From Ampelocalamus luodianensis (taxonomy: Eukaryota; Streptophyta; Magnoliopsida; Poales; Poaceae), in contig CM070639.1 of NCBI GenBank assembly GCA_036346255.1, positions 2,056,001 to 2,120,000 of the forward strand: DNA of 64,000 nt, given 5' to 3'. The stretch's first letter is position 1. Each line of letters opens with the position of its first letter. The translations under genes and the position numbers were made by a program. Below are positions 56,872-64,000 of the stretch, piece by piece. The notes below the pieces were generated by a model. It saw only the letters and a list, made by a program, of their open reading frames with translations, was not told the DNA's origin and ran no database searches.

Positions 56872-59021
56872 TTATTGAGGTGGAGAACCATCAAGAGTCC
56901 CAATCAAGTAATGAAGCAAAAGATCAGAATCTTTTAAGTCCATGTTCTCCAACTCGTATTCTCGGTACCTATACATGAGAAAGGCAAGGTGTCCAAACCT
57001 TAGATCCCGAAGGGTTAGAGAGCAAATGCTTGGGAACCCAAACCTTGGACACACCACCACTAGAGGCAGTCGAATCTTTATGTGAGTTAGCATGATGCGA
57101 ATGATGGTCCATGCAAGAAGATCCAACATCAACCTTGAAGGCACGCCGCGAGTGGACAACTCGAAGAGGAAAACGAGGTCCATCTCTAGAAAAGTGGCGA
57201 CGACCTTGCTTGAAAGCACCATGATGAGAACCAACAGAAGCACAAATGAAACTCACACATCCTCGCCGTGGGTGTGTACCTCGATGAACAAAATGAGGTC
57301 CACCTCTTGGAAAACGGCGGAAATTCTGCCTCGTGGCAGCTCGTGGGACAAAACCATAACCATAAAAACCAAGTCCACGATGCTGTCCAACACCACTAGA
57401 AAAGGTGTCAAAGAAGCCATCAACAAATCGAGTCTTCAGACTAGGCTCTTTAGTGTGCATATCATGAGAAAGACTATGCCCACTAGGAGACTTAGAAGCA
57501 TGAACTCGACGCAAATGTTTTGCACGCTAGGAAACAAAATCCATAAGATGTCCTGTTCTTCCCACAAAAGAGCAATAGTGTAAAGGTCTACTAGGAGACA
57601 CGGTCCGAGAGGACAAGGCACCATTAAGGCTCAAAGAAGAAGTTCGGAAGAACTAACATCAAGACTCGCCCTCGTATCGGCACTAGACTCACACATGCCA
57701 CGATAAAGACTATGTGTGTTCCTAGAGGTACGACGACGCACTCGACGCTCATATTTCAAACGCGAAAGCAAAACTCGAAAGTGTGTCTATCTTTCTTACA
57801 AAAGGTGCAATGATACTTCTCTTTTGAAGATGTAGTATCATTTGAAGAAGAAGCACCTTTGTCTTTTGAAAAACGTTGGACAACACAAGAAGAGTCACAA
57901 GAAGTCGCACTCGCCAAGGAAGAGCTACTCAAGGCGATGGCACAAAAACCAACATCAAGTGACTCACGTTTAGCATAAAAAGACTCCAACTCCGAATGCA
58001 AAGAGGCAAAAGAAATCTTGAGAACATCAATCTCGGAGTGAAGACAAATACAAGAGTCACATGATTTGGCGCTCATATCATCGCGCAATTTCTTCAAAGA
58101 CTCAACCTCGCTCTTCAAGGAAATACAAGAAGTGCAAGAAATTAATGATGCTTTTATATTAAGCGTACAATTCAAAGCATCAATTTTGGTTTCTAAACAA
58201 GCACAATTCTTGCAAGAGACTAAACCATCCTTAAGCAATTTTTCATATTCTAAGCACATGCTACAAGGGCTAGCTTTAATATCAATAATTTCAGCCCTAG
58301 CATTCTCTAATTGCTCAAGGTGAAAGGAATTAGTCAATTTTAACTTCTCAAATTCAGCAAGCATGCCTACACAAGAATCACAATCATTTCTAGCCATAGA
58401 TCTAAAATTGCCTATTTCTAACTTAGCATTATCAAGTTCATGATGTAAGGCAACACAAGAATCACATAGCATAGAAGCATTTGATTTTAATAATTCATTT
58501 TCATATCTTAAGCATGCAAGAGAATTATTCAAATTATCCAAGCCTTCAAGTAAGGAATCATAAGCATGCATGGATGTTTTCAATTCGGAGAGCTCATGAG
58601 ACAAATCACTATTCTCGCTTTCTAGCAATTTCACTTTCTTCCTAAGAGCAATCAGTTTAAGATCATATGACAACAAGACATTTATGAGTTTTTCTTTGCT
58701 CACCTTGCTTAACTCGAGTAGGGGATCGTCCTCGGAAAAATCATCATGATCATCCTCGAAAAGCTCTCCATCACGTTCATCCTCAAATGCCGCTGCACAC
58801 ATACCAATGGGCTCTTTCTCCTTAGGCTCCATGGGTATCTCATCTCTGAAACTAGAACAATCAAAACTAAAGAGACCGCCACAAATATCGCAGGAGAATC
58901 CCTCCTGAACCGACAACACCATTATTGCATCTTCAAACGTTTTGTCATGACTCACATCAACGATAAAAGAATCATGCCAAGATGCAAGGAAACGCTCACA
59001 AGTCGGCACACTAGTCGTCAT
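56872..59021 (-). pseudogene. Gag-like polyprotein of the copia-type element, coiled coil with CxxC motifs
   Basis: The first clean open frame runs from the ATG at 59021 (MTTSVPTCERFLASWHDS) to a stop at 57756, 421 residues. An acidic stretch is followed by a long coiled coil (LRKKVKLLESENSDLSHEL) and then six CxxC motifs in repeated settings (CDSCVALHHEL, CDSCVGMLAEF, CSMCLEYEKL, CKNCACLETKI, CTSCISLKSEV, CDSCICLHSEI). It ends with a zinc knuckle CTFCKKDRHTFEFC that fits CX2CX4HX4C. After frameshifts the minus strand continues with a second knuckle-like block and a basic RGGPHFVHRG region, ending near 56872 after KVWVPKHLLSNPSG, a linker usual before copia protease. The N-terminal capsid-like domain expected before the coiled coil is not seen. 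Confidence 0.75.
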
Positions 59022-59058
59022 GCTCAAAGATCGGTTAAGATCACAAAAGAGCAAACTT

Positions 59059-59071
59059 GGCTCTGATACCA
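59059..59071 (-). other. Primer binding site for initiator Met-tRNA
   Basis: TGGTATCAGAGCC on the minus strand, three bases inside the 5' LTR boundary. It fixes the orientation of the element. Confidence 0.92.
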
Positions 59072-59073
59072 CT

Positions 59074-61367
59074 TGTTGGACCGGAAAGGCGACTAGAGGG
59101 GGGGTGAATAGGAGCACGAACTCTTTTTCTCCCAAATCGAATTCAATACGAATCTCACTCCAATAGCTATGAAAGCTATGAAGATCAATCAATCAAGCAC
59201 AATGGAAGACTTGTATTAAATCCAATCAAAACCCCAAGCAAAACCTACAAAACTCAAATCACAAGTCTCAGGCGGTCGACCTCTCGTAAATCGGTCGACT
59301 TTGGAATCGGTCCGACCTCTCAATACATGGGCGGTCCGACCTCTCGAAATCGGGTCGAATATTTTGCCTAGCGGTCGACCTCTCACACGGTGGTTCGACC
59401 GATTTGCCTAGCGGTCCGACCTCTCGGTGGGCGGTCCGACCTCTAGCACGATGAACAGAAAATCAGCCCAAAACCAAACTAAAATCGGTCTAACTTTTGA
59501 TCTACAAGGCCAAACTTGACCAAATTTGGAACACACCTTCCTAAGGATATTAGGAACCTATTCCAAGCAACGATTGAGTAGATTCACTTCAAAGTTTTGA
59601 CCTTTTCCAATTTACCGAAGGAGGGTTCAAACCGGCAAAACCGAAAATGATGATTGAGATGATTTCGTGGGAGGAATCAATCCAAGATGACTAAGGATGG
59701 TCTCCATACGTCTTACCACTCTCAATCACAGGAAGAATCAAGCCAAAATCTCTCAAGAGTAAAACCCCCGAAAATCACCCTTTCTTTCACTAAACCGGCA
59801 AAATCAAAACTTAGATCCAAAAGCTTGCTCGTGGGTGGATGATGATCAAGATGACCTTAGATAGGTTCCCACATATCCCAGCAAGCAAGATCAAGAAGAA
59901 AAACCAAGTAAAACTCCGGATCAAAGAAACCCCAAAATCTCAAATAAAGAGGATGAACACAAAAACGAAATAGAGATTCATCTTGTGAAATCTGTTGGAT
60001 TGATTTGGATAGATGGATGATTGTTGTTTACAGCCACTCCAATCTAGGAGGACAAAGCTCACCACGTGAGCACACACTCAATCCAATCCTAGAACCCTAG
60101 AGCCTCCACTCTTCTCTCCTCCCCTAACAACACAAATTAGGGTTTAGATATCTAAGGGTTAGGGGGCTGCTGGGCAGCACCCCCTCCTTATATAGTGAGG
60201 CCTAGACCTTCTAGAAGACTAACCCTAATGGGCTCCCGTTAAGGCCCAACACAAACGGGTCACACACGCACGCATTTTAAAGCGCCGTCTTCATCTCCTC
60301 TTGACCTAATCCGCTTATCCAACGCACCGTCTTGCGCCGCGGGTTGGCAAAGGTAACAAGGCGGTATTTGGTAAAATTACAAAATACCCCTTCTCGGTCC
60401 TTCTCCGAAGACCGAGTCCGGATGTCAGCGGCACTCGCTCGCACACGCCACGTGTAGGTTGATCCAACGGCTCTCATCATGTCGGCAAGTCTCTCCCATC
60501 CGGCCCCACCGAAACCACCATGGCACTTGCACCACCCCCGCGCCGCTTGATTCAACGGCCGCACCGAATCGCCTGCTCGGTCACCTTTGTCCATCTTGCA
60601 CCATACTTGAGTCCAATGACTTCACCCGGCATCGTCGATCGTTCTGAACCTCAGCTCTCCAAGCCTAGTCCCGATCATCCTCGCCGTTGACCGTCGTTGA
60701 CCACCAAGCAACCTGCACAACAATAGACAAGCAAATCGAAACCGGGAACAAGTTCTTCACAACTTGACCCACGTTAGTCAAAACATGCATCATGCAACAC
60801 ATATGCAATGAAACCCATGAACTTGACCTAACAAGCAACCATCGCCGCCACACGGGCCGACAAGTTAAGTGAAAACCGGTCAGACCGCCACCCTTGGCCG
60901 GTCTGACCGCCACTGCCGGTCTGACCGCCAACAGAAGGCCGGTCTGACCGCCACCCAGGGACTTAGCCAAAATTTCAGCACTGAAATCCGCAACCTCTCT
61001 GGAAATTTCAAACGAATAGAACTTTTGCCCGAGGCTCCAAAATTATGGGACCAAGTGCGGTAGAATCTCCTCACTTGCCTACACCTCTATTTTTGGCCCA
61101 CTCAAAATCCAATGCCACTTATATGGACGGTCGACCGCTCATCGACGCCGGCCGATCGCCACCCAACCGGTCGGACCGCCTACTCGCCGGTCGGATCGCC
61201 ATCAATTCACGAGAGAGGCATGGTCCGACCGCCACCAAGGCGGTCGGACCGCTGAGACCGACAAAGACAAGCACTTCTCCGAAAACGCGTGTTTTCGCAA
61301 ACCCTCAACGTCATTGCCAATTGTCTCATCATCCTAAGATCGTGCGCATATCCCCATGATATCCACA
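59074..61367 (-). repeat. 5' LTR of the gag-only element (2294 bp)
   Basis: Direct copy of 48090-50364, starting TGTTGGACCGG and ending ATATCCACA on the plus strand. The palindromic GGTCNGACC arrays lie at 59272-59455 and 60875-60955, the latter with four clean copies of CCGGTC(T/A)GACCGCCA. Confidence 0.9.
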
Positions 61368-61372
61368 CACGA

Positions 61373-61968
61373 AGAGACGGTGGATCTCTTCCATATACTA
61401 CTTTAAAAGGAGTCTCCTTGAGAGAAGTATGAAACGAGGAATTGTAGCAATACTCAGCCCAAGGAAGCCATTGGAGCCATTGACGAGGCCGGTCACCCGT
61501 CAAACACCTCAAATACATGGTGATCATTTTATTGACCACTTTAGTTTGACCATTTGACTGAGGTTGGAAAGCAGAACTTCTATTCAATTTTATGCCTGAT
61601 AGCCGAAATAATTCCTCCCAAAATTTACTTGTAAAAATTGGATCTCGATCACTTACTATGGATGAAGGAAATACCATGTAAGCTTACTATGGATAAAGGA
61701 ACTACTCCCTCAAAAAATGCCCGAGCAACAGAACTTGCTGTGCATGGATGAGCTAATGCAAGAAAATGTGCATATTTGAAAAATCGATCAACCACCGATA
61801 AAATAACAGTTTTACCATTAACTTTGGGAAAACCTTCAACGAAGTCCATTGATATGTCTTCCCAAATGTGAAATGGTGTGGCTAATGGCTGCAAAAGGCT
61901 GCCGAATGTAAATGGCTACTCTTGTTTTGCTGACAGATGGTGCAAGCTTGCACAAATTGTTAAACCAC
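61373..61968 (-). pseudogene. Element A pol 5' part: integrase zinc finger and core
   Basis: Minus-strand gypsy integrase that joins the part at 47510-48084. From the right: QACTICQQNKSS near 61940 (zinc finger), then WEDISMDFVEGFPKVNGKT and VVDRFFKYAHFLAL, then SSIVSDRDPIFTSKFWEEL and SSAFQPQSNGQTKVVNK, ending CYNSSFHTSLKETPF and VVYGRDPPSLR at the break with the inserted element. An imperfect 31-base tandem duplication at 61652-61701 and stops break the frame. The gene is cut at 61968 by element B. Confidence 0.85.
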
Positions 61969-62560
61969 TGATACGGGGTCGCCGATCTTCTCGACGTAGG
62001 ATCAAGATACTCACGTGTAGTCTCTTGAATCGTAGTGATTTTTCATTGCTAATGCAAGAACGAACACTCTTTAATTCGTAAGAACACACGCGCCGGACTT
62101 CACGACCACCAAGCGAAGCCCCATCGCGCTCCCAATTCTCAGCGAAAAGGATGAACAATCTCAATTTGCGAAGAATTCCCAATTTCCTTCAAGAACATGG
62201 TTCGCCATGCTTCGAGAAACAAGAACCGAAATCAATCTATTATCTCAAAAAAAAATCTAGTCTGCAAAATAGGGGGTAGGTGCGGCTATAAGAGCAGCCA
62301 CGCCCTAACCCTCACACACACATCATTGGGCCTTGGGCCGGTTTGAGAGGGTTCGGCCAGGACCAATGTCCACACATATTAGTCTAAGCTAATGACCAAC
62401 TAATGAGTAATTGATTACATGACATGATGAACTTTCGGCCAAGGCCTTGGCACGTTCACGTAGGCCATGTTTGGACTGAAATGGTCACATGACCATGACT
62501 AGATAACAAGGCTCCGTGACTAGTTAATTTTGTACATGACCATGACTAGATAATTTGTGT
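61969..62560 (-). mobile_element. Probable 3' LTR of gypsy element B, inserted into element A
   Basis: The element A frame stops at 61968 and TGATACGGGG begins, consistent with the 3' end of a minus-strand LTR. ACCAC (61964-61968) would be its duplication. The other boundary is not fixed. A purine-rich run on the minus strand near 62565-62585 (AAGGAAGGAAGAAAGAAG) may be the polypurine tract. Confidence 0.5.
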
Positions 62561-62639
62561 GTCTTCTTCTTTCTTCCTTCCTTGATTGTTGTTTGAAAGT
62601 AGTAGCTCCATCTAGTGCTTTTCCATGGCTTTGGCCTCG

Positions 62640-63681
62640 GTTCTCTCCTCATACCTAAGTATACACAAAACACTAGAATTAGATAGTAGCAAATTCTCAT
62701 CAAAGATAAGTTCTTTAAAGAACAAGTTCACTTGTTGTTGTAGTTTTTTGGCTCGTACTCTTGTCATGGGACCTTTAGATATATCATGAAAACTTGTATG
62801 AACACTTGGAGAACTTGTAGTAGAAGTAGTAGGGATGTCCTCACCATCCTCCCCCTCTTGAAAAGGAGTCGTCCTTGACTCTGCACTATCTTGTCCAAAG
62901 AAGGGTGATAAATCAGCAACATTGATTGTAGTCTTACTCCATAGTTGTCTCCTGGAAGCTCAATTTTGTATGCGTTGTCATTGATCTTCGCAAGTACTTT
63001 GAAAGGTCCATCACCACGGGGCATCAATTTAGATTTACGCTTCTCCGAAAAACGCTCTTTGCGGAGGTGTACCTACACTAAGTCACCTGGTTCAAAAAGC
63101 ATTTTCTTTCTAGATTTGTTAGCCGTGGAAGCATAAGCACATGCCTTCTTTTCAATTACCTCTTTGGTTGTTTCATGAAGTTTTTTCACGAAATCAACAC
63201 GCTTGGAAAGCCTCCATATTAGCACGTTTTTGTAGTGGGAGTGGTAACAAATCAAGTGGTGTGATTGGTTTGAAACCATACACCACTTCAAATGGACATA
63301 ATTGAGTTGTAGAATGTACCGCTCTGTTATATGCAAACTCCACATGCGGTAGACAGTCTTTCCACTCTTTTAAGTTCTTCTTTATCATGGTACGCAGCAA
63401 CATGAAAAGTGTACGGTTCACCACCTCCGTTTGTCTATCTGTTTGTGGGTGACAAGTCATTGAAAACAACAACTTTGTCCCCAGCTTGGCCCACAAGGTC
63501 TTCCAAAAGTAGCTTATGAACTTGACGTCGCGATCTGAAACAATGGTTCTTGGCGTTCCATACAACCTCACAATCTCCCTAAAAACAAGTCAATTACATA
63601 CGATGCATCGTCGCTCTTATGACAAAGAATAAAATGATCCATCTTAGAGAACCTATCCACAATTACAAAAACAGAATCCCC
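62640..63681 (-). pseudogene. Element B pol: integrase core and C-terminal region (Ty3/gypsy)
   Basis: Minus-strand gypsy integrase. From 63681: DSVFVIVDRFSKMDHFILCH, YGTPRTIVSDRDVKF, MTCHPQTDRQTEVVNRTLFM, LKEWKDCLPHVEFAYNRAVH and CPFEVVYGFKPITPLDLLPL. The catalytic D-D-E pattern is largely visible (VDRF, SDRD, then TEVVNR). The next pieces are VDFVKKLHETTKEVIEKK, KKMLFEPGDLV, and MPRGDGPFKVLAKINDNAYK with IELPGD. Frameshifts separate these blocks, and the tail near 62840-62650 (GPMTRVRAKKLQQQV) ends the protein. The gene is cut at about 63681 by unrelated GC-rich DNA. Confidence 0.85.
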
Positions 63682-64000
63682 CCTCTTAGTTCTCCTTGGT
63701 TCTTCTTGCTCGGGAAGAAGGGGGATGAGGTGGGGAGGGCGAGATGGGGACAGGGCCGAAGGGGGATGAGGGCTCTTTATAGCCGGAGGGGGAGGGGAGA
63801 GGAGCCGAGGGAGGCTTAGCGCGGATGTGCATGCACACTGCTTGGACCGGTGGCTTCGGTCAAGGGTGGCGAGGACGCGAAGGACAGAGGGACGAGATGC
63901 GAGTGACGACTTGCGCGGGTGATGGGGCCAGCCGAGGACGGGCGTGGGGGCGACGAGGACGAGCAAGTGGGCACGAGCGAGAGAGGGGGGGGCTCGGGCG
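63682..64000 (-). mobile_element. GC-rich insertion into element B, incomplete at the window edge
   Basis: The integrase frame is lost abruptly here. The new sequence is GC-rich with CTATAAAGAG on the minus strand (TATAAAGA at 63774-63781), which suggests an LTR or promoter in minus orientation. Its other end and identity are outside the window. Confidence 0.4.

Larger units (their letters stand above)
48090..61367 (-). mobile_element. 13.3-kb gag-only copia-type LTR element, TSD CACGA
   Basis: Direct LTRs at 48090-50364 and 59074-61367 flank an 8.7-kb interior. The Met-tRNA primer site next to the right LTR (59059-59071 on the minus strand) and the polypurine tract next to the left LTR show minus orientation. 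CACGA flanks the element at 48085-48089 and 61368-61372. The interior encodes a long gag-like protein but no protease, integrase or reverse transcriptase was found, so it is non-autonomous. It is interrupted by a solo LTR at 51737-54923. Confidence 0.9.

Noticed and set aside
18508..59071. tRNA-like sequence at 18508-18520 and 59059-59071 as tRNA genes
   Set aside because: Only 13 bases match tRNA, in complement, next to LTRs. They are primer binding sites. No tRNA or rRNA gene was recognised in the window.
59022..59192. N-terminal extension of the gag-like frame up to 59192
   Set aside because: This part lies in the LTR and crosses the primer binding site. The first ATG inside the element is at 59021.

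Overview
The window is plant nuclear DNA, almost certainly a grass and most likely Oryza or a close relative. The genes are intron-rich with GT..AG borders. The LTR retrotransposons use initiator-Met tRNA primer sites, Mutator-like elements carry 9-bp target duplications, and GC-rich 5' leaders with CT-rich promoters are typical of Poaceae. Species is inferred from gene and repeat style only.

Layout. 1-888: 3' end of a LINE. 2153-5281 (minus): an eight-coding-exon TATA-binding protein (TBP) gene with its own TATA box at 5534-5541; two exons each lack one base. About 5545-14232: LTR-retrotransposon remnants, including a minus-strand LTR split by a plus-strand solo LTR (10193-13814, TSD GGAAG). 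14380-27395: a complete 13.0-kb Ty3/gypsy chromovirus (TSD GGTGG) with 4.1-kb LTRs and a gag-pol broken in many frames. 28092-33033: another solo LTR (TSD GAGAA) carrying a 1.5-kb Pack-MULE (29919-31394, TSD TACTAATTT) with a captured DUF506 gene fragment. About 33.3-37.9 kb: same-strand fragments of unrelated genes (PDV1-like, O-acetylserine(thiol)lyase, and an unrecognised C-terminal exon pair), ending at a Helitron-like 3' terminus at 37931. 38.4-42.0 kb: an apparently intact gene for a SINE1-type ARM/KASH nuclear-envelope protein ending in VVPT. 42467-42856: two exons of a Rab5-like GTPase. 43313-44837: a second MULE of the same TIR family. 46.5-64 kb: a nest of retrotransposons. A minus-strand chromovirus (element A) is split by a 13.3-kb gag-only copia-type element (48090-61367, TSD CACGA), which is itself split by a copia-type solo LTR (51737-54923, TSD CCAAT). 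Element A is also cut at 61969 by another gypsy element (B), and B is cut at about 63681.

Only two host genes look functional: TBP (general transcription initiation) and the SINE1-like KASH protein (actin to nuclear-envelope link). Everything else is mobile DNA or gene debris moved by it. No operon or pathway relationship exists between the genes.

Caution on base quality. Direct-repeat LTR pairs differ mostly by small indels and changes at CTG/CAG/CCG sites and in homopolymers. The TBP lesions are of the same kind, so some frameshifts here may be read or assembly errors at methylated sites and homopolymers and not true mutations.
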